Origin: Symsagittifera roscoffensis
Lineage: Eukaryota; Xenacoelomorpha; Acoela; Convolutidae
Length of the DNA: 64,000 nucleotides
Assembly (NCBI RefSeq): GCF_963678635.1
Contig: NC_087066.1
Location: 1,258,201 to 1,322,200 of the forward strand
Direction: 5' to 3'
The notes beneath the pieces were generated by a model. The model worked only from the letters and a program-made list of their open reading frames with translations. It was not told the DNA's origin and ran no database searches. Every line of letters starts with the position of its first letter. The first letter of the stretch is position 1. Positions 20,101-33,474 of the stretch are shown here, piece after piece. Position numbers and translations under genes: made by a program.

Positions 20101-21816
20101 TGTAGCGTTGGTTTCACAATATCCTAAAAGTCCTAAAGGTAATGTTACTTGGTAAGGTGTGTTGTTATAGACATGTAAGGAAATGATATCTGAATTCGAA
20201 TTTTTCAAATATTTTATTGAAGAAATTGTGATTTTGAAAAATTTATGAATAGGTTTGAATTCAAAATCTGACATGTAAAATTTTTGTTTGTTTTGTTCCT
20301 TATCATATTGGTGAACTTGTTTTATTGAAAAGTTATAGATGTTTCCTGATAGTGGTTTCAAGTGTTTTCTTTGTTGGTTAAATATCGGGTAGAATTTTGA
20401 AAAGAATGGTGGTTGTTTATTTAATCTTTGAAAAAATGTTAAGGATGTTTCTTTTGTTTTTGTATATTTATCTTTGATTAATATTTTACTATTTAGTATG
20501 TTAATTGTTGGTATATACTTTGAAATAAATGGTATTCCAATGATATTATATTTAATATCAGTGATATGGAATATTTGTTTAAATGGCTTGTTTAAGATTT
20601 TGCTTTGCTCCATTGTTCTGGTGGGGAGGAGAAATAATTGGATTTTTCCGTAGTTTATCAATGTTGATCCCTGTGCTGTTGCTAGCTTACTGGAGGTTTC
20701 AAGAGGTGTTAGCTTTGGGTGTAAAGTTTTTATTTCATTCCAGGTGGGAATGTTTATTATGTTTGATTCTGCTCCTGAATCAATTAAAAAATCGATTTCA
20801 AGGTCTGGTGGTTGAAATTCTTTGTTTCTTGGGCTTTCTAAAAGAAATGGTATTGTCCAAATTTTTTCTTTGGGTTGTTCTTTTTGTATATTTTGATAGA
20901 TGTGGTTTGTGTTCAAGCATTTTGTTTTGTTGACATTGTTATTGGTGTGATTTGTAGTGTTGATTGCATTCGTTTCTTGCGTCGTTGGTGTGGAATTTAT
21001 AGGTGTAGTGTAATAATTTTGAAGAAATTCTGATTGATTTTCATATATGTGTGATGAAAAGGGTTGTTCATATATGACAGATTCATAGTCATTTTCGACT
21101 TTTATCATATTGATAGAAAGAGTGTTTTCTGCGTCGCTTTCTGAATCTGATGATGTACAGTTTATTTGATTGAGTTGTAACGTATCAGTTACTGTGTCAT
21201 CAATACCTGGAGGGTCTGATGTTGTTTCTGTATTAGACTGTACTTGATTGATTTGTCTTTGATGTTTAGGTGTACTACTTCTGTGACGATTATTAGAGTT
21301 ATTATAGTGATTATTATTCCGGTGTGGTGATTGGGAATAATTTCTATAACGATTATTAGAACTTGAATGTCGATTTTGTGAATTATTTCGCGATCTATTT
21401 TGATAATTGCTGTTTGGTCTGTTATATGAGTTATTTCTTGATCGATTATTTTGATAATATGGACTTCGATTGTTCGAATAACTTCTATTTCGATTATTGG
21501 AATAGTTTCTATTTCTATTGTATGATGAGTTTCGTGATTGATTGTTTTGATAGTATCTATTTCGTGGTTGGGAATTAGATCTAGAAGCAAGCTGTGTTGT
21601 GTTTGAGTTAGATCTGGAGTAGTTATTTCTACTATTTGGTCTATTGTAGTAATTTTGTGATGAATTTTGTGTATTTCTTCGTTCTGGCGATCTTCCTCTA
21701 TAACTTGAGTTATATGGGGATTGATTTCTTGTATAGCTTGTATTGTTCGGAAGTGGTTTTCCGGAACTATTGTTGCTATATACATTTTTGTTTGATAGAT
21801 TTTGATCTTTTTTCAT
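17143..21816 (-). CDS. pol: Pol of giant element copy 1: protease, reverse transcriptase, RNase H, integrase (interrupted)
   Basis: 1557 codons to an in-frame TGA. Residues ~1-190 are Asn/Arg/Ser/Tyr-rich, likely RNA-binding. The aspartic protease has DSGAESNI near residue 345. The reverse transcriptase has KIVLDARYLN, TADMNSAYNQMPL and the catalytic YLDD near residue 853. RNase H has YAMCDASNFGIGAALL near 1003 and a TDHKPI segment. The integrase has an HHCC-type zinc domain near 1372-1405 (KGHSGSEKTY ... CNDCIVCQ), and DDE residues in SFDTKG (~1437), VTDNGTE (~1497) and GLVEGMNRSL (~1534). The PR-RT-RH-IN order marks Ty3/gypsy. The TGA (17145-17143) cuts the integrase after the DDE core. The rest continues in the same frame to 16468. 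The 5' end is separated from gag by the insertion at 21839-21915. Confidence 0.93.
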   Translation of the reverse strand: MKKDQNLSNKNVYSNNSSGKPLPNNTSYTRNQSPYNSSYRGRSPERRNTQNSSQNYYNRPNSRNNYSRSNSNTTQLASRSNSQPRNRYYQNNQSRNSSYNRNRNYSNNRNRSYSNNRSPYYQNNRSRNNSYNRPNSNYQNRSRNNSQNRHSSSNNRYRNYSQSPHRNNNHYNNSNNRHRSSTPKHQRQINQVQSNTETTSDPPGIDDTVTDTLQLNQINCTSSDSESDAENTLSINMIKVENDYESVIYEQPFSSHIYENQSEFLQNYYTTPINSTPTTQETNAINTTNHTNNNVNKTKCLNTNHIYQNIQKEQPKEKIWTIPFLLESPRNKEFQPPDLEIDFLIDSGAESNIINIPTWNEIKTLHPKLTPLETSSKLATAQGSTLINYGKIQLFLLPTRTMEQSKILNKPFKQIFHITDIKYNIIGIPFISKYIPTINILNSKILIKDKYTKTKETSLTFFQRLNKQPPFFSKFYPIFNQQRKHLKPLSGNIYNFSIKQVHQYDKEQNKQKFYMSDFEFKPIHKFFKITISSIKYLKNSNSDIISLHVYNNTPYQVTLPLGLLGYCETNATISPIHEKAYRVNNILQLLDICQSTILNEELSINNIMNNENKNTDYFTKTPYFKPTFNISNYTEDQQKFLTMFNFQHSQITQDEFGKLAKQLIKYSSVYATSKFDVGKISSSLHLPLKPDAVFKKQRASKVPFHLHDKVNRLLDILEQYNIISPVNKEEQPKGNTFINPVIILAKGESLKIVLDARYLNSLIDESKCNWPIEPIQVILTKINGKYFTTADMNSAYNQMPLDEQSRRLTQFVIGNQQYEFNRLFYGISIGPAAFSAFMSKIFRPLILKKNAITYLDDVFMQSQTKDEMFNVLEKYHQILQNENLKAAPDKSHFFLTRVKFLGHNIERKTITPLKSRIDAIQKLQPPTNKKKIQEFLGMLNFLSKYVYKMQLYLRPFYNILRQQNNFEWNTEHQARFEEIKKLLTEQISNTIPDPDQPFYAMCDASNFGIGAALLQSHNGTNKMNLISANSRLFTQAELRLSTLMRECTAIIYTLTEYEFLILGSKYPTVLFTDHKPIIFLFTQKSNPNHRVYRFQLILMKFPNLHIVWTAGKNLALPDTLSRNTPPELLTRKTTVEIPKNIKFYLAENETSPRLECKYAVKTDIEQSQINSLQHFPLYLDCQNNHYEVDLLGTSTFKPIPYSQWIKKNTQQKRTKQHQTKKDHFPLIEKENLTDKINLSGPQTNDSKYTINQVFDLHDPLDTIPLSKYEIENIFLPPTETITISTLKQYQNLDPIIRQLKSWHKYKTKPIKADSTILGNKTLLRYFRKFNNTTINETTDLLEYNLNESTVPCLPLSMILIAFNISHTQNIKGHSGSEKTYSNFIQNFYFPNAPIWIKVLCNDCIVCQLNKPYPNQKQIAQKQDFKGQSLYFNHRISFDTKGPISPSSEGNSYIMVIDDAFTHYVALNPVPHCNAYYAYTTLYEHWIAKFGLPEILVTDNGTEFINNVIITLCHLYNIKHKPRTSHAPWTNGLVEGMNRSLQEYLRCIINGNDTKYTE

Positions 21817-21838
21817 GTATTGATAAAATGACTTATTT

Positions 21839-21915
21839 GGTTCTTTGTATTAGAACACCTTTGAGTCTAGAAAGGGTGTCAAAATAAACCCATGAATGAA
21901 TGAATGAATGAATGA
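21839..21915. mobile_element. ~77-bp insertion carrying (TGAA)n, between zinc knuckle and pol
   Basis: A short segment with TGAA repeats (about 21892-21915) is flanked by inverted GTCAAAATAAACC / GGTTTATTTTGAC. It also contains a small imperfect palindrome (CACCTTTGAGTCTAGAAAGGGTG-like, about 21850-21880). GGTT occurs at both edges (21839-21842 and 21916-21919), as a 4-bp target duplication would. Its length modulo three matches the frame offset between the zinc-knuckle frame and pol, which supports a later insertion. Confidence 0.6.
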
Positions 21916-21947
21916 GGTTTATTTTGACTATCTTGCTGTTTTTGTCT

Positions 21948-21989
21948 ACATTCGGAAATACTATGTCCGTATCGTCGGCAATAATTACA
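21948..21989 (-). other. CCHC zinc knuckle directly downstream of the gag TAG
   Basis: In the gag frame, immediately after the TAG (21992-21990), the sequence encodes CNYCRRYGHSISEC, a CX2CX4HX4C nucleocapsid knuckle. It can be translated only by reading through the TAG, or the TAG is a nonsense mutation in this copy. The frame then runs into a microsatellite-bearing insertion and stops. Confidence 0.8.
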
Positions 21990-24512
21990 CTATTTTTTGA
22001 AAGATGGTTTGCCTTTAAAGTTTGGGTTTTTTTCATAAATTTTGAGTATTTCAGTGATTTTTTCAACGAGGTCTATATCTGATTCTTGTATATTATTAAT
22101 ATTAGTGGAAGTTGTTTCAATTCTGTTAACGTATTGTAATTTCAGATTTTCCATTTCTTCTAGTTTCATTGTGATTTCTGCTTGTTCTAGTTTGTCTACT
22201 AGTTTTCTAAAATCTAAATCGCGTTCTCGAATTGAGGAGGGATGGGATGCTCTCTTTTTTATTGCTATTTTCCTTAATTGTGGTGTTAAGGTCATCATTA
22301 AGATTTCTGTCATCTTTGTGTTTTTATAGTCGTGTGTATTTAGTGAATATGCTTTTCGAACTAGTGTTTCGATTCTTACTGCTAATTGCTTGATGGTTTC
22401 GTTTGGTAATCTGCGAATTTCATTGCATAAAACTCTTTGTTGTTGTTTGTTTCTTTCGGAGTCAAACATTTTTGAAAATTCCTGTGTAAACCTTTTCCAG
22501 TTTGATTTTATTTCTAGAGGTAGTACTGAAAACCATTTTTGGGCTGCGCCATCTAAGGTTGTTTGTATCAACGCTGTGCGTCGATGTATCCAGTTTTGAT
22601 GTAGTGGCGTATTAATTGGTTCAGGTCCAATGTTTAAAATCAAGTTTGCTGTTACTGCATTTAAATAATCTTCTACAGAGTATTCAGGGTCTGTTCCTGT
22701 GAAAACCATTAAAGGTTTGTTTGATGTTATTGATGATCCACCCATAAGGTATGGATTCATTGTCATTTGTAATGATTCTGCTGCATTTGGCATTTGAGAA
22801 AAATTTGAAAGTTGGTTTCTTGTTATTTCATGTTGTTGGAGATAATATGGGAGTGGTATTTCATTTTGCATTTGTGTTGGTTGATACGAGTGTGTCATCA
22901 TTGGATTTTGTTGTTGAATTGGTTGAAAAGATTGTGTATTAATTAGATTTTGTTGTTGAATTGGTTGTTGGTGTTGTGCATCTATTGGTTGTGGAGAAAA
23001 ATTCCTATGATTTGTACGTGTTTTCTGTATTCCTTGTCCACGATATTCTTGAGTATATGGTGCAAATATGTCTGGTTGTAAGAAATCATCATCTGAGGAT
23101 AAATAATCCATTTGATAAGATGTTTGTTTTTTATTTTTATTCTGTTGGAAAAATGGGTAATTTTCACTGTGATCCTGTGGAGGATTTGTTTGGAAATTTA
23201 TTGAATTAGGTTGGGCCATTGGGTTATCCCAGTTTCGAGATCTTGTATATTGGTTAAAATTTCTTCGTGGTTGGTAATTTGTTTTTGATGGATGTGTATA
23301 ATTATAATTATGGTCTGCAAAATTGTTTCTATTGAATGTTTTGCTTGTTTTTGATGGTATTGTCATGGGTCTGTATGTTTGGTAATCCATATGTGAATAT
23401 TTTGGAGCAACCGAAGGTTTAACGGTTGATTGTAAGGTTACTTGTGTTTGTGAAGGATTTGTATTTCTTGGTGTTGTCAAATTTGGACGTATTGGTGAAA
23501 TACTTTGTTGTGTAGTTGTTGTGTGTACAATTTCTTCATTTATGAAGTGTGATGGTGTCTGGATATCTTGTTGAGTAAGATTCCTAGTTCCATTGAGGTT
23601 TTCGTTATGTATGACTGTAGAGTTTAAACTATTATTTTGTGTATCGGGCAGAAATGTATTATAGTTTAATGGTGTTGCATCAATTGTTAAGGGTATTACT
23701 TTTACATAATCTCTTATGTAAGATATTGTACCTATTGCTTGACTTGAGATTGATTGTGGGAAGCTTATAAATGCGGGATGAGACCATTCAGGGTCCCAAA
23801 CATAATCTGATTGTTCTGTGATAGCGGTATCATCGTTCGAATTTTGGGGTCTAAAATTTTTTCTTGCTTGTGCAATTAAATCAATATTGTGTGTGAAATA
23901 ATCTATTATGAACCATGCCAAAATTTTTTGTAGATCGTGTTTTGTATGATGTGAAACGTCGTCTTTCGTGAAATTTTCTTTAATAATGTTTAAATAGCTA
24001 GAGAGTAGTGTGATTTCATGTCTTACTCTTAAATGTTTAGATGTTTCTGTCGGTGAGACATTTGTTATTGGGATTTCGTTTTCTAATATAGAAATATAAC
24101 TGTATATTATTGCGAAAACTTCATTAGTGAAAATGGAGTTTGCTCTTTGTGAGTTATAGTATTGGATGCTTTTTATATATTCTGAAAAAACTTTTGAAAA
24201 TTCTAAATCAAGGTCGTCTGTTTGAATTGTATATTTTCTATTATTATGGTTTGGTGAGGTGAATTCTATGGAGTAGATTCCATACTGTTGTGTTATGTTG
24301 CATATATCTTTTAGATAGTGGTCTATGATTTGTCTTTTGATTTTTACATCGGGGAACTTTGTTTTACATGGGCTGATTCCGGGTTCAAATAAATTTACGA
24401 GTAAATTTTGACAAAATATGTGTTGTCCTCTATCAGTAGTTGCGTCTACTGTAAAAGGAAAGATTTCATCATCATCTGGAGTTTCGTCACCTGGGGTGTG
24501 CGTTGAGCTCAT
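21990..24512 (-). CDS. gag: Gag-like polyprotein of giant element copy 1 (840 aa)
   Basis: The N-terminal ~260 residues have a compact helical look and are conserved in copy 2. The middle (~260-590) is Gln/Asn/Pro/Tyr-rich and low complexity. Residues ~600-790 match the retrotransposon Gag capsid pattern, with DGAAQKWFSVLPLEIKSNW, then a helix containing F...F..MFDSERNKQQ and LPNETIKQLAVRIE. This is the usual W..L...W..F...F arrangement of Ty3/gypsy capsids. It ends in a lysine-rich tail and TAG. The zinc knuckle expected at the Gag C-terminus is not inside this ORF but lies immediately after the TAG in the same frame. At 840 aa it is longer than typical gypsy Gags, owing to the low-complexity centre. 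Confidence 0.85.
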   Translation of the reverse strand: MSSTHTPGDETPDDDEIFPFTVDATTDRGQHIFCQNLLVNLFEPGISPCKTKFPDVKIKRQIIDHYLKDICNITQQYGIYSIEFTSPNHNNRKYTIQTDDLDLEFSKVFSEYIKSIQYYNSQRANSIFTNEVFAIIYSYISILENEIPITNVSPTETSKHLRVRHEITLLSSYLNIIKENFTKDDVSHHTKHDLQKILAWFIIDYFTHNIDLIAQARKNFRPQNSNDDTAITEQSDYVWDPEWSHPAFISFPQSISSQAIGTISYIRDYVKVIPLTIDATPLNYNTFLPDTQNNSLNSTVIHNENLNGTRNLTQQDIQTPSHFINEEIVHTTTTQQSISPIRPNLTTPRNTNPSQTQVTLQSTVKPSVAPKYSHMDYQTYRPMTIPSKTSKTFNRNNFADHNYNYTHPSKTNYQPRRNFNQYTRSRNWDNPMAQPNSINFQTNPPQDHSENYPFFQQNKNKKQTSYQMDYLSSDDDFLQPDIFAPYTQEYRGQGIQKTRTNHRNFSPQPIDAQHQQPIQQQNLINTQSFQPIQQQNPMMTHSYQPTQMQNEIPLPYYLQQHEITRNQLSNFSQMPNAAESLQMTMNPYLMGGSSITSNKPLMVFTGTDPEYSVEDYLNAVTANLILNIGPEPINTPLHQNWIHRRTALIQTTLDGAAQKWFSVLPLEIKSNWKRFTQEFSKMFDSERNKQQQRVLCNEIRRLPNETIKQLAVRIETLVRKAYSLNTHDYKNTKMTEILMMTLTPQLRKIAIKKRASHPSSIRERDLDFRKLVDKLEQAEITMKLEEMENLKLQYVNRIETTSTNINNIQESDIDLVEKITEILKIYEKNPNFKGKPSFKK

Positions 24513-24954
24513 TTTTTCGTTCTATAACTGTTAATATGTAATTATTAATGTGTCTAATTGGTTGATTCCAATTGTACAAATGTACTGGTTTGTGTTTATA
24601 CTGCTTTTTTATTCTTCTTTTTCCTCTTTGTGATGAATTTGAGGTTGTTTCTGAGTCAGAGAAATATAATTGATCGTGAATTGGGCAATTTTTATCTATT
24701 GATTCTTTTAGTTTGTAAAGTTCGTCTAAACTGTTGGTTTCTGATTCTGAAAATGCGTTTCGATTTTTTGAAAATCTTTTTCGTGTTATTTGTCTTTGTT
24801 TCGTTATTATTTTTCTTTTTAGTGTTTGTCGTTTTGTTCGAATGTATCCTACTGTTTGTGTATGAGGTGTGATTACAAGGTCGTATTTTTTGTTATCTAT
24901 TTCACAATTGTGTAAAATGATTGTTTGTTTATTTCCTAGGTTTTTAAATGACAT
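24487..24954 (-). CDS. 155-aa basic protein upstream of gag (giant element copy 1)
   Basis: Not a recognised family. The N-terminus has a short beta-like segment (YDLVITPHTQTVGYI), then a strongly basic stretch at about residues 40-65 (RTKRQTLKRKI, RQITRKRFSKN), an acidic/serine region (FSDSETTSNSSQ), and a second basic patch (KRRIKKQYKHK). Two basic patches suggest nucleic-acid binding or nuclear targeting (inference). The 3' end overlaps the gag start by 26 bases in another frame. Copy 2 encodes the same protein at full length (62817-63284) with few changes, so the frame is under constraint. Ty3/gypsy elements do not usually carry a gene before gag. Confidence 0.75.
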   Translation of the reverse strand: MSFKNLGNKQTIILHNCEIDNKKYDLVITPHTQTVGYIRTKRQTLKRKIITKQRQITRKRFSKNRNAFSESETNSLDELYKLKESIDKNCPIHDQLYFSDSETTSNSSQRGKRRIKKQYKHKPVHLYNWNQPIRHINNYILTVIERKNELNAHPR

Positions 24955-25883
24955 AAGGTTTAGGATGACGGATGCAAAAAGGTGTTAAGTGAATTCTAAT
25001 TGCTTAAACTGTTAGTCCTTACGATTTTTTGGTTAGCTTAACCTGGGTCTATTTGTTCAGGGTTGGAGAGAAAAGTATATCTATTCCGGAGAATGATTTT
25101 TACTTTCTCGTGACTAGTATAAGTTAAGGTGTTAACTTACTTAATCTTACTTAGGGGTAGTGATTGTGTTCAAGGGTTGGAGAATAGTAAATCGATCCAC
25201 AAGGTTCAGGTATAATTAGAACGCGAGTAGTTCGTTAGATACTATTTTAAACTTACTAAGTCTAAGATTTATCCTGGGTCTGGTAAGAGGGGGGGTCAAG
25301 TGAAGGATGAATAACCGAAGTTCTTCACTGTTTATCCTAATTTGAATGATTAGTTTTGTTCAAAAATTTCTATTAGTTCTGGGTTTTTAGAAAGGGTTGG
25401 ATAGTGAATCGACGTTTGAGGTCGTTAGACACTAATTAAGTGGGTGGGGGAGAACAAAGTTGTTCTGTTTGATCCAAGGATAAGCCTTGATGATCAAATT
25501 TGAAATTTAATTAAGTAGAAAATGATTTAAGATCCAAGGATAAGCCTTGATGATCTGATTTTAAAATTAAGTGAGTTTAAATTTTAATAAAATTTTAAAT
25601 TTGTGTAAAGGAAAGATTTAGTATTTTATGATATTAGTGGGTTTATGATTGCTGTTATGTTTTAGGTGATGAAGCTGGAACAACAGGATGATTTATGATT
25701 ACTAACCATTTATTGTCATGCTACTAATTTTTATTTTTATTTTCCAATAAATATTTTTCAAACATGTTTTGTATAATACTGCAGAATTTAGGGAAACGAT
25801 CTGAGATCTTTTTATCAATCGTTATTGTATATTATTAATTTTGTTTAGCGCCTGAAATGATTTTGAAGAGTAACTTCAAGGTT
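24955..25883 (-). promoter_or_regulatory. Retroelement leader with repeated GGGTTGGA motifs
   Basis: An untranslated leader before the 155-aa ORF. GGGTTGGA followed by an AGT/ATCGA-like tail occurs near 25063, 25175 and 25395. CGTTAGAYACTA occurs near 25232 and 25420, CCTGGGTCT near 25045 and 25275, and GGATAAGCCTTGATGAT twice, near 25476 and 25537. The counterparts are present in copy 2 at 62210-62700. The role could be RNA packaging, protein binding or insulation, all inferred. Confidence 0.5.
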
Positions 25884-26090
25884 TTATGTTTGCAAATGGA
25901 AATCTAAATTCATTGCGGGTAGTATTCTAAATATAAAAGTTTGTTCTGGCTTTTGCCGAACGATCATATAACTATATGGCAAGTTTCTATTTTGTCGTAA
26001 GTCGTCTCTGGTTCGAGGTCTTCTTCCAATTCCGGGTAGTTCTGTTATGGTTCGGAATATTGGCTCTGATCTATTGAGTCGTAGAGACAT
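25884..26090 (-). CDS. Conserved 68-aa leader ORF of the giant element
   Basis: Unrecognised small basic protein starting MSLRLNRSEPIF, encoded just downstream of the 5' LTR and primer site. The second copy has the matching ORF at 61681-61887, same length, with only a few substitutions. In copy 1 an upstream in-frame ATG at 26117 would extend it by nine codons. In copy 2 that extension is closed by a stop, so the inner ATG is the better start. Conservation of an intact reading frame between diverged copies argues for a translated product. It might instead act as a regulatory upstream ORF. Confidence 0.6.
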   Translation of the reverse strand: MSLRLNRSEPIFRTITELPGIGRRPRTRDDLRQNRNLPYSYMIVRQKPEQTFIFRILPAMNLDFHLQT

Positions 26091-26185
26091 TTCAATTAAA
26101 TTATTGTCGTATAACATTTTGTAAATGTTTTTGTCTAATTTCTAATCTATTTTGGTTAATTCTAATCTATTAAGGTCTTGTTCGA

Positions 26186-26202
26186 GACTTATGGTCGCAC
26201 CA
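26186..26202 (-). promoter_or_regulatory. Putative tRNA primer-binding site
   Basis: Two bases after the 5' LTR the minus strand reads TGGTGCGACCATAAGTC, complementary to a tRNA 3' end ...GGTCGCACCA. Copy 2 has the same sequence from 61569. The cognate tRNA is not identified, because the match beyond the acceptor stem does not form a clean T-arm. Confidence 0.7.
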
Positions 26203-26204
26203 GA

Positions 26205-26614
26205 TGAGTTAGGACTGGAGTGTATAACTCATAGAGTAATTTCGGATAGGGTACACCGTCTGCTCGTCACGCTATCTTATTTTCGGCCGGATAGATTCGT
26301 GCAACTTCTTAGTCTAATACCGATCCTAATCTTACTCTTATACTATCTAGTCTCAGGTTGTTTAACTAGTCTCTGCTAGGCTCAATAGATCTAGGGTATA
26401 CTGGTTTATTGCGGCTGCTGAAGTACTCGGGAGAGTCCAACTAATTTCTAAGTTAAATTCAAATCTCTCTGGTGCTGAAATTACAAGTAACTTCAGCACT
26501 TACAAATAAGTGGGTTGTTAGTTAGATGGATCATGATTGGTTAATATTAAATACTTTACATTGGTAAAACATTTAATTTATCCAATCATAATATATAGTT
26601 TAGATCAGGTTCCA
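26205..26614 (-). repeat. 5' LTR of giant element copy 1
   Basis: Same 410-bp sequence as the 3' LTR. On the minus strand it ends CCTAACTCA, followed two bases later by a TGG-starting primer site. A promoter presumably lies within it, but I do not assign a TATA box. Confidence 0.95.
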
Positions 26615-27034
26615 AAACTCATATGTTGTAATTCCAGCATGATATTGGAAAAAAGTGTCTATACACGTTTTATGGTCCTAGTTTCTATGGCTAAGAGACA
26701 ATTTTTTGTTGACAATTTTTGTTGTAATTAAAATCAATAGTTGACAATTTTTTTGACAATTTTTGTCGTAATTAAAATCAAAAGTCAAAATTTGTCTTCA
26801 GGAATTGCCCGTCAAGCGCATTTTTTTTTTCAAACATTTCATCCAAAAATTGATCAAAGTATGGTACAATGCAATTAGAAACGTTTTCTCGCAGTTGCTG
26901 AATTATTTTTCAAACAAAAAGCTACTATAGATCTTTTAAATGGCAGTCAGATCTTAGGTTCAGGGCTTGGCCCTGCCAATATATGAGCTATGTTGTATTG
27001 AATACAATAGCTCGCAATCAACTCAATTCAGAAG
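26615..27034. repeat. Second copy of the element's left flank, up to the gap
   Basis: After 25 unrelated bases following the 5' LTR, 26640-26957 repeats the sequence left of the 3' LTR (about 7335-7642) almost base for base. Small differences include one-base losses in short runs. It continues past the insertion point with GTTCAGGGCTTGG until the run of N. Confidence 0.85.
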
Positions 27035-27234
27035 NNNNNNNNNNNNNNNNNNNNNNNNNNNNNNNNNNNNNNNNNNNNNNNNNNNNNNNNNNNNNNNNNN
27101 NNNNNNNNNNNNNNNNNNNNNNNNNNNNNNNNNNNNNNNNNNNNNNNNNNNNNNNNNNNNNNNNNNNNNNNNNNNNNNNNNNNNNNNNNNNNNNNNNNNN
27201 NNNNNNNNNNNNNNNNNNNNNNNNNNNNNNNNNN
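27035..27234. other. Assembly gap (200 N)
   Basis: A run of exactly 200 N. ORFs spanning it are not meaningful. Missing 5' exons of the receptor gene could lie here only if the true gap is longer. Confidence 0.99.
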
Positions 27235-28153
27235 GATTTATTTAAATTTGTTTTACCTCAAATTTTTTGAGTGTACCTCAGAGAGTACAGTCAATGAATC
27301 CATTTGGACTACACACGGTTGCTCTTGCAACAAAATTGCCATGAACAAGTTTTACATTTAATTTAACAGTCAGGAACAAACAAAGCAAAAAATAATAGAA
27401 TTGTGAATAGTTTGGTAAAAATTACTCAAAAGTAGTCCTTAGTTTGATACTTTTGCATTTAAAGCTGTTAAGGTGAGCAGTAATTATATTGATTGGCCGT
27501 CTGAGCATCCAATCAGGTATATTCTTGATTATTTCACAGGATAAACCTTTTTCTGAGAACTTAACGTTAAAAAAATATTTTTGGCTCTGAACTTGCTTTG
27601 GATGAATTGAATGGCAGAACATTTACAGCCAACCAGCTTTCAATTAACTGATGGAAACTGAATGTTTCTCACGCTTACGTTTAGTTATTCAGATTTTGAA
27701 ATTTATGTCCATTTTAATCAATCCTACTGCCCTTGGAAAACCAAAGTGCAGTGTTTCGGAATGTCAGAAAGAAATTTTTATTTTGCCAGACGGCCCATTT
27801 TGACATGCCACAATTGACGTTTCAGATCAATTTTTTTTGGAAATATTTGATCAAAGCACTGCGTTTTTTTTTCGACGCGCGCTCCAACACTAATATACAT
27901 AGACGATAAAATTGTCTTTGGTATGTTTTTTAGGCTGGTCAATAGAAAATATGTCGGAAAAAAAGACTGAAGAAAAGTATCAAAAAAGAAGTTTTTTTTT
28001 AGGCGCCAGAAGGTCAAAATAATCCCAGAGAAAGGCTTTTCGCCTGTTTCCAATCCTGATCCCAATCGCCCTGGAACAAAAAAGACATCCCACTCCAACC
28101 CGTCCCCCCTCAAAATAAGTTTGCTCCTTAATGTGTGTGTTTGTGCGTGTCAG
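27235..28153. other. Sequence upstream of the receptor exons, no gene seen
   Basis: AT-rich. 27780-28110 contains TTCGACGCGCGCTCC and related sequence of dispersed family R3. No earlier receptor exon could be recognised. Confidence 0.4.

Positions 28154-33474
<5,321 letters not shown>

Larger units (their letters stand above)
7643..26614 (-). mobile_element. Giant Ty3/gypsy-type LTR retroelement with envelope-like and extra ORFs (copy 1)
   Basis: Two direct 410-bp LTRs (7643-8052 and 26205-26614) that look identical bound an 18.1-kb interior on the minus strand. Order from the 5' LTR: primer site, leader with a 68-aa ORF, 155-aa ORF, gag, zinc knuckle, pol (PR-RT-RH-IN, the gypsy order), small ORF, membrane ORF, ATG-less ORF, envelope-like ORFs, 601-aa ORF and a 1.6-kb tail. 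Typical gypsy elements are 5-10 kb, so this one is very large. Breaks visible in this copy: TAG after gag, a ~77-bp insertion between zinc knuckle and pol, TGA inside the integrase, and a frame break in the envelope-like region. Identical LTRs imply recent insertion. The two flanks show no target-site duplication (see findings on the flank duplication). Confidence 0.93.

Noticed and set aside
21189-21785. 198-aa Ile/His-rich minus-strand ORF
   Set aside because: An alternative frame of the Asn/Arg/Ser-rich N-terminus of pol; the repetitive composition keeps it open.
26967-27270. ORFs of 92 and 95 codons spanning the N run
   Set aside because: They are open only because N has no stops; the real sequence is unknown.
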